This document shows, piece after piece, positions 6,923 through 14,034 of a DNA stretch of 34,880 nt. The position numbers were made by a program, and so were the translations under genes. The stretch is from contig NZ_RHNR01000031.1 in assembly GCF_003946025.1 (NCBI RefSeq), positions 1 through 34,880 on the forward strand, written 5' to 3'. Source of the DNA: Lacticaseibacillus songhuajiangensis. Lineage in GTDB: Bacteria > Bacillota > Bacilli > Lactobacillales > Lactobacillaceae. The notes under the pieces were generated by a model that ran no database searches, was not told where the DNA came from, and saw nothing but the letters and a program-made list of their open reading frames with translations. The stretch's first letter is position 1. Each line of letters begins with the position of its first letter.

Positions 6923-8383
6923 TTACGCATTCATTCGTTTCTGCACATATTTAGACAGCCATGTCAGCACCGTAATAATCACTAGGTAAATCAGCGCCAC
7001 CATGGTCCAAATCTTGAACCCTTCCATGTTGCGGGCGATGATGATCTTCCCGGTTTGGGTCAGTTCCAAGATGCCGATAATCGACAAGATGGAAGTGTCC
7101 TTCAGCGTGATGATGAACTGGTTGATGAAGGACGGTACCATGATCTTAATCCCTTGCGGCAGGATGACGCGGCGCATGGCTTTGCCCCATGGCAGGCCCA
7201 GAGAACGCGCTGCTTCCATTTGCCCAACATTGACGGCACCAATGCCGCCCTTCACGAAAGCGGCCGTGTAGGCCCCCTCATTGAGCGTCAGCGTGATAAT
7301 CCCGGCGACGAAGGCCGGAATTTTGGTGCCCGTTAGGCTCGGAATCCCCGTGTAGATGAAGAGGGCGAGTACCAGCAGCGGCAGACCGCGGAAAATGTAG
7401 ATGAAGGTGATGGACACGCCGCGGGCGAACTTGTTCGGCACGACGCCCAGCAGACCAACGAGTACGCCGACCAGTGTTGCGCAGACGATGGCAACGAGCG
7501 TCACCAGCAGCGTTTGACCCAGGCCACTCATGAGCGTGCCCCAGTTTTCTTTCAGCAGGCCGAAGAAGCTGCGGTCGTTTTCCTGCACCTTCGCATTCTT
7601 CTTTTCTTGGGAAGCGACGGTGCCGTTGCCGAGGTACTTGGCGACAATTTTGTCGTAGGTCCCGTCCGCCTTCACTGCCTTGATACCGGCGTTGATTTTG
7701 GCGGCCAGGTCATCTGTGCGCGACTTGCTGGTGGCGATGCCGTAGTATTTCACGGTCTCCGGCTTGTTCAAAATGCGCAGCTTCTCGCCCGTGGCAATGG
7801 CGTACTGGAGCACTGGCTGGTCATCGAAGCAGGCGACCGAGTTGCCTGTGGCGACGTCTTGGTACATGTTGTTGGAGTCGTCGAAGGTGACGGTCGTGAA
7901 GCCGTACTTCTTCTTAATCGAGTTGGCGTAGTCCGCCGCGGCGGTCCCTGTCTTGATGGCGACGCGCTTGCCCTTGAGGTCCTTCAAGCTCTTCAGCTTG
8001 GAATTCTTGGCAACGGCCGCAACCGGACCAGTCGGGTAGTAGGGCTTGGACATTTGGAACTTGGCCTTGCGTTCGGGCGTGATGGTCATCCCGGCAATGA
8101 CCCCGTCAATTTGCTTGGCCTCCAGGGCCTGAACGGCCGCGTTGAAGCCCAGCGGCTTGACAACGACCTTGAAGCCTTCCTTCTTGGCAATCGCGTTAAT
8201 CAGGTCGAGATCAATCCCGATGTACTTGTTGTTCTTATTCGCGAATTCAAAAGGCGCGTAAGTGACGTCGGTGCCGAAGGTGTAGGTCTTCTCCTGGGCG
8301 GCGTGGGTGGTTTGCGGCGCGAACGCACTGAAGAAGGCGATGAGGCTGAGAATGAGGAGGGGCAGAAGTTTTGGACGTTTCAT
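6923..8383 (-). CDS. Amino-acid ABC transporter, fused binding protein and permease (second copy)
   Basis: This 486-residue fusion has a signal peptide (residues 1-29, ending THAAQ), a family 3 solute-binding domain (about 33-260, with FGTDVTYAPFEFANKNNKYI and GIDLDLINAIAKKEG), then a HisM/GlnP-type permease (about 280-486) with the EAA-like loop QMEAARSLGLPWGKAMRRVILPQ. It imports a polar amino acid, probably glutamine, glutamate or a basic residue; the exact substrate is not deducible. It is the last gene of the operon, behind an internal terminator-like hairpin. The permease half is nearly identical to that of the first gene (9220-10695), whereas the binding domains have drifted. Confidence 0.94.
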   Translation of the reverse strand: MKRPKLLPLLILSLIAFFSAFAPQTTHAAQEKTYTFGTDVTYAPFEFANKNNKYIGIDLDLINAIAKKEGFKVVVKPLGFNAAVQALEAKQIDGVIAGMTITPERKAKFQMSKPYYPTGPVAAVAKNSKLKSLKDLKGKRVAIKTGTAAADYANSIKKKYGFTTVTFDDSNNMYQDVATGNSVACFDDQPVLQYAIATGEKLRILNKPETVKYYGIATSKSRTDDLAAKINAGIKAVKADGTYDKIVAKYLGNGTVASQEKKNAKVQENDRSFFGLLKENWGTLMSGLGQTLLVTLVAIVCATLVGVLVGLLGVVPNKFARGVSITFIYIFRGLPLLVLALFIYTGIPSLTGTKIPAFVAGIITLTLNEGAYTAAFVKGGIGAVNVGQMEAARSLGLPWGKAMRRVILPQGIKIMVPSFINQFIITLKDTSILSIIGILELTQTGKIIIARNMEGFKIWTMVALIYLVIITVLTWLSKYVQKRMNA

Positions 8384-8424
8384 TACAAAAGGTGACCTTT
8401 CTTGTCTGGGGGTCCGGGTTCACG

Positions 8425-8457
8425 GCAAAAAAGAGAGAATTACTTCTCTCTTTTTTG
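8425..8457. terminator. Intra-operon terminator-like hairpin
   Basis: AAAAAAGAGAGA and TCTCTCTTTTTT form a hairpin with A/T runs on both strands, 4 bases after the ATPase stop codon (minus strand) and before the second binding protein/permease gene. It probably reduces read-through so that the second fusion is made at a lower level than the first two genes. Confidence 0.8.
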
Positions 8458-8460
8458 TGA

Positions 8461-9201
8461 CTATGCGTTCATAACCTTACTTAAGAAGCTTTGCAACCGT
8501 TCGTGCTGCGGGTGGTCGAAAATCTGTTCAGGCGTGCCCTGTTCCAGAATTTTGCCATCGCCGAAGAACACGACGCGGTCCGCTACTTCGCGGGCAAAGC
8601 CCATTTCGTGGGTCACGATGACCATGGTCATGCCGCCCTTGGCGAGCTTGCGCATGACTTCGAGCACGTCGCCGACCATTTCGGGATCCAGCGCGCTGGT
8701 GGGTTCGTCAAACAGCATGATGTCTGGCTGCATGGCTAGCGCCCGCGCAATGGCGACGCGCTGCTTTTGCCCACCAGACAGGGATGCCGGCTTAGCGTCG
8801 GCCTTTTCGCTCAAGCCAACGGTTTCGAGCAGTTCGCGGCCGGTCGTTTCGGCGTCGGCCTTGGACTGCATGCCCAGTTCGACTGGGGCCAAGGTGATGT
8901 TGTCCAGAACGGACATGTTCGGGAACAGGTTAAAGTGTTGGAACACCATCCCGATGTTCTTGCGCACCTTGTCGATGTTGACGCCGGCGTGGGCGATGTC
9001 CTGACCGTCGATGATAATTTCACCGCTGGTAGTTGTCTCCAAACCGTTCATCATCCGCAGCACGGTACTCTTGCCGGCACCAGATGGGCCGATTAGGACC
9101 ACAACCTCGTTATCTTGCACCTGCAGGTCGACGCCCTTGATGACGTCGTTGCTGCCGTACTGCTTGTGAACATCCTTCATTTCAACTCGTGTAGTTGTCA
9201 T
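8461..9201 (-). CDS. glnQ: Polar amino-acid ABC transporter ATP-binding protein
   Basis: This 246-residue ATPase of the GlnQ/HisP group powers amino-acid import. Motifs are Walker A GPSGAGKS (about 37-44), signature [12 protein letters not shown], Walker [14 protein letters not shown] and H-loop VTHEMGFA. It starts 18 bases after the upstream fusion gene with an AGAGGCG binding site. As the only ATPase in the operon, it is probably shared by both permease fusions. The symbol is by family resemblance, not proven substrate. Confidence 0.93.
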   Translation of the reverse strand: MTTTRVEMKDVHKQYGSNDVIKGVDLQVQDNEVVVLIGPSGAGKSTVLRMMNGLETTTSGEIIIDGQDIAHAGVNIDKVRKNIGMVFQHFNLFPNMSVLDNITLAPVELGMQSKADAETTGRELLETVGLSEKADAKPASLSGGQKQRVAIARALAMQPDIMLFDEPTSALDPEMVGDVLEVMRKLAKGGMTMVIVTHEMGFAREVADRVVFFGDGKILEQGTPEQIFDHPQHERLQSFLSKVMNA

Positions 9202-9219
9202 ATTTTTCGCCTCTATGCC

Positions 9220-10695
9220 TTATGCGTTAATCTTCTTCTGAACCCAGTTCGACAGCCAGGTTAATACTGTGATGATGATCAGGTAAATCAGGGCGACCAT
9301 GGTCCAAATCTTGAAGCCTTCCATGTTCCGGGCGATGATGATTTTCCCGGTCTGAGTCAGTTCCAGCAGCCCGATGACGGACAGGATGGACGTGTCCTTC
9401 AAGGTGATGATGAATTGGTTAATGAAGGAAGGAATCATAATCTTAATCCCCTGCGGCAAAATGACGCGGCGCATTGCCTTGCCCCAAGGCAGGCCCAGTG
9501 AACGGGCGGCTTCCATTTGACCAACGTTGACGGCGCCGATACCACCCTTCACGAAGGCCGCCGTGTAGGCCCCCTCGTTCAAGGTTAGCGTGATAATCCC
9601 GGCGACGAACGCAGGGATTTTGGTACCCGTCAGGCTGGGAATCCCGGTGTAGATGAACAATGCGAGCACCAGCAGTGGCAAGCCCCGGAAAATGTAGATG
9701 AAGGTCGTGGCGGTGCCTTGGGCAAACTTGTTCGGAACAACGCCGAGCAAGCCAATCAGAATCCCGATAATAGTCGCTGTAATAATGGCGACAATGGTCA
9801 AAATCAGCGTTTCGCCGAGGCCGCCCATGAGCGTGCCCCAGTTGGACTTAAGCAGGCCGATGAAGCTGTGGTCGCTGTCTTGCGTGGCGGCGTTCTTCTT
9901 CTTTTGGGAAGCAATCGTGCCGTTGCCGAGGTACTTGGCGACGATTTTGTCGTAAGTGCCGTCAGCCTTCAGTGCCTTGATGCCGGCGTTGATCTTCGGC
10001 AATAGCGCTGCCTTGCTCTTCTTGGCTACTGCAATTCCGTAGTAGCCAGAGAGGGCAGGTTTGGTGACAATCTTCAGCTTGAGGCCGGTCGCAATGCCGT
10101 ACTGCATGACGGGCTGGTCCTCGAAGCAGGCAACGGAATTACCCGTGGTGACGTCCTGATAGACGTTGTTGGAGTCGTCGAAGGTGACGACGGAGAAACC
10201 GTACTTCTTCTTAATTGAATTGGCGTAATCAGCAGAACTGGTCCCGGTCTTCACGGCAATGCGCTTGCCTTTCAGATCCTTCAGACTCTTGATATTAGAG
10301 TCTTTCTTGACGGCCATGACGACCCCAGATTTGTAGTAAGGGTCAGACATGGCAAGCACCTTCTTGCGCTCAGGCGTAATGCTCATGCCGGCAATCACGG
10401 CGTCCATCTGGTCGGCCTCAACGGCTTGCACGGCGGCGTTGAACCCGACTGGTTTGATAACCACCTTGAAGTTTTCCTTCTTGGCGATTGCTTTCATCAG
10501 GTCAATGTCGATGCCGACGTACTTATTCTTCGCGTTCGCGAATTCGAAGGGCGCAAACGTCACGTCAGTCCCAATCGTGTAGGTTGGCTGCTGTTCGGCC
10601 GCCTTCACCTGCTTGGGCGCTACAAACGCCATAATTGAAATGAGACTGGCTACCAAAACGGACCAGAACAACTTATGTTTCAAAACCAACACCAC
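9220..10695 (-). CDS. Amino-acid ABC transporter, fused binding protein and permease (first copy)
   Basis: This 491-residue protein has a signal peptide (about 1-32), a family 3 solute-binding domain (YTIGTDVTFAPFEFANAKNK) and a C-terminal HisM-like permease with QMEAARSLGLPWGKAMRRVI. It is the first gene of the minus-strand operon. The start is uncertain: GTG at 10695, GTG at 10692 and TTG at 10683 are in frame, with only an AAAGAG-like binding site. The permease segment is nearly identical in protein sequence to that of the last operon gene, with many silent DNA differences. A long noncoding leader lies upstream. Confidence 0.93.
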   Translation of the reverse strand: MVLVLKHKLFWSVLVASLISIMAFVAPKQVKAAEQQPTYTIGTDVTFAPFEFANAKNKYVGIDIDLMKAIAKKENFKVVIKPVGFNAAVQAVEADQMDAVIAGMSITPERKKVLAMSDPYYKSGVVMAVKKDSNIKSLKDLKGKRIAVKTGTSSADYANSIKKKYGFSVVTFDDSNNVYQDVTTGNSVACFEDQPVMQYGIATGLKLKIVTKPALSGYYGIAVAKKSKAALLPKINAGIKALKADGTYDKIVAKYLGNGTIASQKKKNAATQDSDHSFIGLLKSNWGTLMGGLGETLILTIVAIITATIIGILIGLLGVVPNKFAQGTATTFIYIFRGLPLLVLALFIYTGIPSLTGTKIPAFVAGIITLTLNEGAYTAAFVKGGIGAVNVGQMEAARSLGLPWGKAMRRVILPQGIKIMIPSFINQFIITLKDTSILSVIGLLELTQTGKIIIARNMEGFKIWTMVALIYLIIITVLTWLSNWVQKKINA

Positions 10696-10762
10696 TCTTT
10701 CGTGAATTTTTCAAAAACGATGTTTCTAGCGTATCGGTATTTGTAACACATGTCCATGATTT

Positions 10763-10780
10763 ATGTTAGCTTATCTAACA
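10763..10780. promoter_or_regulatory. Small palindrome upstream of the amino-acid operon
   Basis: GTTAG-CTTAT-CTAAC forms a 5-bp inverted repeat about 75 bases before the operon start. It could be an operator or a small hairpin in the leader. Support is weak. Confidence 0.25.
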
Positions 10781-10876
10781 CGCGTGACCAAAAAAACGCT
10801 TTTATTGTCGCAAAAGGTGGCGAAAAGGTGATTGATATAAGCTTAAAGTGCTTGATGCATAACGGCCGAAGTATAG

Positions 10877-10900
10877 GAAAAGGGACACAAAAAGCGTCCC
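10877..10900 (-). terminator. Candidate attenuator in the leader of the amino-acid operon
   Basis: Read on the minus strand, GGGACGC-TTTTT-GTGTCCC is followed by TTTT. It lies about 180 bases before the start codon of the first operon gene, so it is in a position to stop transcription before the operon. A larger structured region lies immediately upstream on the same strand. Confidence 0.5.
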
Positions 10901-11572
10901 GAATCACAGCGGGGCGCTCCAATAATGGCGGGGACTACGGCTAATGGTCGTGGCTCCCTGGGGAAAAATAGCATGTCTTTTGCGCGTCGCACCGTGAATT
11001 GAATTTGCTTGTAAGGGATGACGCGTGTTGCTTAAAGGATCGGTGCGGCGTGCAAACTACTGATAAGTCATGGCTCGGGTAACCACTCCCGGGTCCTAAT
11101 GGGGTGTTGGGTCGTGGATCCACTGGCATGGCTGCCGGCGCGGATCGGACGTGTGAATGCTGGCATGGCTAGGCACCAGCCGCGCGTCACGCAATACTCA
11201 ACCTGCTGAAAATAGCACCAATTGGGAGTCGGTGCAAACTGCAAAAAAGCACGTATGAGAAATGACTGTGAAAATGGCGTTTGCCATTGATAACGTTCGT
11301 TATGTTTGTGTTTTCACGTTTGAAATGGTGGTTGCTGTGAACACGTGACTCATGCCAAATGCCAAAATTAGTGTGAGTATTTGCAGTATTTTCCAAGCCA
11401 ACACTTGCAATTAAAAGCTCATTTCAGATTAGAAAATAATTTTTTGCTTAGTAGACCAATTTTTAGGAGCGGTGTAGACCAAACAGTCATGGCTGTGCGA
11501 AACGTTCATAATTTACGAGGAGCGTTTGCAAGTGCGTTGGGAGACATTCACGTAGTCGAGCTGCGCCGAACT
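10901..11572. other. Long noncoding, partly structured region
   Basis: No reading frame here has a ribosome binding site or recognisable protein. 10901-11240 is GC-rich and can form several stems: GGGGACTACG with CGTGGCTCCC near 10930-10960, GCGCGTCGCACCG (10982) with CGGTGCGGCGTGC (11041), GCACC/GGTGC near 11215-11235, and two copies of CTGGCATGGCT near 11122 and 11160. 11240-11480 is AT-rich and plain. On the minus strand the structured part precedes the attenuator-like hairpin and the amino-acid operon, so it could be an RNA leader. No canonical riboswitch or T-box consensus was found. Confidence 0.45.
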
Positions 11573-11645
11573 GATTTCTGCGCTTAGCCCAACTTCGCCT
11601 CCGGGCTATTCGCCCTCCGCCAAAGTTACGCTAATGCTCAAAATC
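11573..11645 (-). repeat. Family B palindromic element, diverged copy (B3)
   Basis: On the minus strand it reads GATTT, GAGCATTA, a hairpin (GCATTAGCGTAACTT with AAGTTGGGCTAAGC), then TAAGCG and AAATC. The box sequences GAGCATTA and TAAGCG and the CTTTGG arm match the element after rplI at 16575-16721; the apical part differs. Confidence 0.6.
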
Positions 11646-11686
11646 CGTAAATGCTCAACTTCTAAACGGGTGCTTCGCTTTGTGTA

Positions 11687-11718
11687 CAAAAAACCGCCTC
11701 GCTGGTCAGCGAGACGGT
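11687..11718 (-). terminator. Terminator of the Ser-rich lipoprotein gene
   Basis: On the minus strand, ACCGTCTCGCT pairs with AGCGAGGCGGT, followed by TTTTTT. It lies 17 bases after the lipoprotein stop codon. Confidence 0.9.
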
Positions 11719-11734
11719 CGTTAATGTTCAAAGG

Positions 11735-12556
11735 TTAACGCACTGCGGATTCCGCGGTGGCAATGGCGCTACTCCCAGTGAGGACGTAGACCGTTGCGCC
11801 GGAGTTCCAGCTGATGGACTGGAGGCCGCTAGCGGCGTTCATGTTGAACTGCGCGGCACCGTGGGTGGTAGGTGCGGGCAGACTCTTGGTCCGGAAGATT
11901 TCAACCAGCTGCTTACCAAGGGCGGTTGGGTCCTGGTTAGCTTGGTTGCTGGCCTGAACGGTGATGGACCAGTTACCTTCGTTCCAGTGCAGGTAGGTTG
12001 AACCGGCTGCACCTTCCTTGGTGGCAATCTGGTTGTCACCGAGGTTAACGGTTGGCAGGGTGCTGTCACTGTCAATCCAGTTAATGGCTGCCGCTGCAGC
12101 AGCGGTACTGCCGTAGGTCTTCTTGGTCAGCGTGAAGTCAGCTGTGCCCTGAAGAGAGCTGTCATTCAGATCAACTGCATTGTTGCCGCCGTAGAACTTC
12201 ACAACACTGTTGCTGCTGGAACCACTAGCCGTTGCGTTGACGTACTTGGCGCTGCTGCTGATGCGGGATGGCAGCCACTGCTCACCAACCTGTTTCTTAG
12301 CCGCGGCGGTCACATCGTTGTAGTGATTACCGGTGCTAGTGGTGGCGCTGGAACTAGATGCTACAGAGCTGCTGGATGATGCGGCAGCAGAGCTACTTGA
12401 ACTTGCCTTTTTGGAGTCGCTATCTTTCTTAGTCTTGCTGGCAACCTTACTGGACTTGGTTGCGCTACTGGAGCTATCCTTGCTCGAGTTATTGCCGTTG
12501 GCGCCGCAGCCAGCAAGCAAACCGGTAAGGAGTAAAGCGATAATTGTCTTCTTCAT
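11735..12556 (-). CDS. Ser-rich lipoprotein of unknown function
   Basis: This 273-residue predicted lipoprotein begins MKKTIIALLLTGLLAGCGAN. The LLAGC lipobox puts the lipidated Cys at residue 16. A Ser/Lys/Ala-rich linker (about 22-82) leads to a C-terminal domain of about 190 residues with no family I recognise. The start at 12556 is preferred because AAAGGGG sits 8 bases before it; a GTG 18 bases further upstream would overlap that site. It is anchored to the outer face of the membrane. A strong terminator follows, and a family A palindrome lies about 80 bases upstream. Confidence 0.85.
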   Translation of the reverse strand: MKKTIIALLLTGLLAGCGANGNNSSKDSSSSATKSSKVASKTKKDSDSKKASSSSSAAASSSSSVASSSSATTSTGNHYNDVTAAAKKQVGEQWLPSRISSSAKYVNATASGSSSNSVVKFYGGNNAVDLNDSSLQGTADFTLTKKTYGSTAAAAAAINWIDSDSTLPTVNLGDNQIATKEGAAGSTYLHWNEGNWSITVQASNQANQDPTALGKQLVEIFRTKSLPAPTTHGAAQFNMNAASGLQSISWNSGATVYVLTGSSAIATAESAVR

Positions 12557-12633
12557 TTCAATCGCCCCTTTCACCTATAATTTTGCCTTATTTCGCGGGG
12601 GATGCAAGCCCTTTACGCAAATTTAGAAAGTGA

Positions 12634-12751
12634 GGCTGCAGCAGAGGGCGCTCATGGCCCGTAGTACAAGGCCGCTCCGGTTAGAATCCCGGTTTTAGGA
12701 TTTTTGTCGGAGTGGTCTTGTACGGCAGGGCCATGCCCTCTGCTGTGCGAC
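12634..12751 (+). repeat. Family A palindromic element (A2)
   Basis: The element is bounded by GGCTG (12634) and GCGAC (12747-12751). Outer arms CAGCAGAGGGC and GCCCTCTGCTG pair exactly, inner arms GTACAAGGCCGCTCCGG and GGAGTGGTCTTGTAC pair, and the tip is AATCCCGGTTTTAGGATT (12685-12702). The arms differ completely in sequence from those of copy A1, while edge boxes and tip are conserved. It lies upstream of the minus-strand lipoprotein gene with the GGCTG edge facing that gene. Confidence 0.75.
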
Positions 12752-12787
12752 TAGTGAGGCTGCAACCAAAAGGCTTTATTGCATACC

Positions 12788-12827
12788 AAAACCGGACCCA
12801 ATGGCGTTGCTGTGGATCCGGTTCATT
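12788..12827 (-). terminator. Probable terminator of the DMT transporter gene
   Basis: On the minus strand, AACCGGATCC pairs with GGGTCCGGTT, followed by a short T run. It lies about 60 bases after the stop codon. The T tract is short, so efficiency is uncertain. Confidence 0.5.
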
Positions 12828-12885
12828 TTAGTTATTTTGCAAAATGCGCTTACGCCGCTGCGGATTTTGCCATTTATTGCGGAAT

Positions 12886-13812
12886 CTACTGGCGACGCGG
12901 AATGAGGTCGCGCTTTTTGCGCGGTTGCCAGCTCATCATGAAGACAGCGCCGAGGACGCTGATGATGCCGGCCAGCTGTAGCGGGTGGAAGGCCAAATTC
13001 AGGAAGGCGACGGACAAGATTGTTGCCGTGAGCGGCTCAAAGTTGCCAATCATACCGGCGATGGCCGGACGCAGTACCTTTAGGCTAGACACGTAGAGGA
13101 TGTAGGCAAGGAGCGTTGCGCCGAGCACCACGAAGTCAATCATTAGCCAGCTGACGGGGTGCAGGTGCTGCGGCAAACGCCAAACGGGGTGCCACAGGTT
13201 GGCGGCGACACTGCCGACGATGAGCCCCCAGCCAACCACGACCAGCGGTGATTCTTGCATGAGTAGTTTACGCGGCAGCAGGGTGTACGCCGCGCCGGTG
13301 CAGGCGGCAATGAAGCCCCAGAACACGGCCAGCGGGGCCACGTGCAGTTTGCCAGGGTTGCCGTCCGTCACTAATAGGAAGACGCCGGCCAGTGCGATGA
13401 TAATGGCTAGTGCGTCAATGAGGCGCGGCAGGCTGCGCTGCGTAACGCAGAAAACGATGGTGATTAGCGCCGGTACCAGTGACAGCATGATGGTCGCAAT
13501 GGCCGCGTTGCCGTAAAAAATGGCGAGCATGTAGGTGAGCTGGGCAAGGAAGACGCCAACGATGCCGAATGCCACCTGACGGATGGCACTCGCGGGTGTC
13601 CGCCATACACGCAGTAGTGGCTTCTTAGTTGCGGCAGCGAACAGCAACATCAGGATGCCGGCAAAAGTCAGGCGCATGCTGACAATCCATTCGGGACTGG
13701 CGTCGGTAGTGGTGAACAGAATGTTGCTGCACACGCCGCCAATGCCCCACATACAGGCGCCGATACTGGCGTTGATGGCGGCGCGGGTGGTGCTCATTGG
13801 GGAATCACTCAT
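12886..13812 (-). CDS. EamA/DMT family transporter
   Basis: This 308-residue membrane protein has about ten hydrophobic helices arranged as two EamA repeats (about residues 10-145 and 165-295). It resembles drug/metabolite transporters that often export amino acids or other small metabolites. The N-terminus MSDSPMSTTRAAINASIGA and Arg/Lys-rich end PRKKRDLIPRRQ are typical of cytoplasmic tails. Two in-frame ATGs (13812 and 13797) are possible; the first has an AAAGGA site at suitable distance. Substrate unknown. Divergent from gdpP. Confidence 0.9.
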   Translation of the reverse strand: MSDSPMSTTRAAINASIGACMWGIGGVCSNILFTTTDASPEWIVSMRLTFAGILMLLFAAATKKPLLRVWRTPASAIRQVAFGIVGVFLAQLTYMLAIFYGNAAIATIMLSLVPALITIVFCVTQRSLPRLIDALAIIIALAGVFLLVTDGNPGKLHVAPLAVFWGFIAACTGAAYTLLPRKLLMQESPLVVVGWGLIVGSVAANLWHPVWRLPQHLHPVSWLMIDFVVLGATLLAYILYVSSLKVLRPAIAGMIGNFEPLTATILSVAFLNLAFHPLQLAGIISVLGAVFMMSWQPRKKRDLIPRRQ

Positions 13813-13990
13813 AAGAGGCGGATCCTTTCGCGATGTCCGGAGACAAATTTATAAAGCTATGTAGATGCTGATACACAATATTTTTAGTATAAGCATCGCC
13901 GCGGCGCAAAACTAGCCTGATTAAGGAACGACTGACCGAATTCTGCACAGGCAGCGCTTACAGTTAAATTTAGTATTAAGACCTTAACAA

Positions 13991-13999
13991 TGGTAAAAT
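13991..13999 (+). promoter_or_regulatory. Extended -10 element before gdpP
   Basis: TGGTAAAAT is an extended -10 (TG-N-TAAAAT) 36 bases before the gdpP start. No convincing -35 is visible 17 bases upstream. The 13813-14034 gap between divergent genes shows nothing else clear. Confidence 0.45.
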
Positions 14000-14034
14000 A
14001 TCTCGGTAGTGACGTCTTTTTCTGAGAGGAGCTT

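Noticed and set aside
10696..10730. CodY box before the amino-acid operon
   Set aside because: TTTTTGAAAAATT resembles the CodY consensus but has at least four mismatches in the 15-base motif.
10750..10944. 64-codon reading frame in the 1-kb gap
   Set aside because: No ribosome binding site, no recognisable protein, and it overlaps the attenuator-like hairpin.
10901..11240. T-box leader before the amino-acid operon (minus strand)
   Set aside because: A GGCTGGTG...AGCC loop and a terminator-like hairpin recall a T-box, but the required antiterminator core (GGGTGGTACCGCG-like) is absent, so I kept only an unnamed structured leader.
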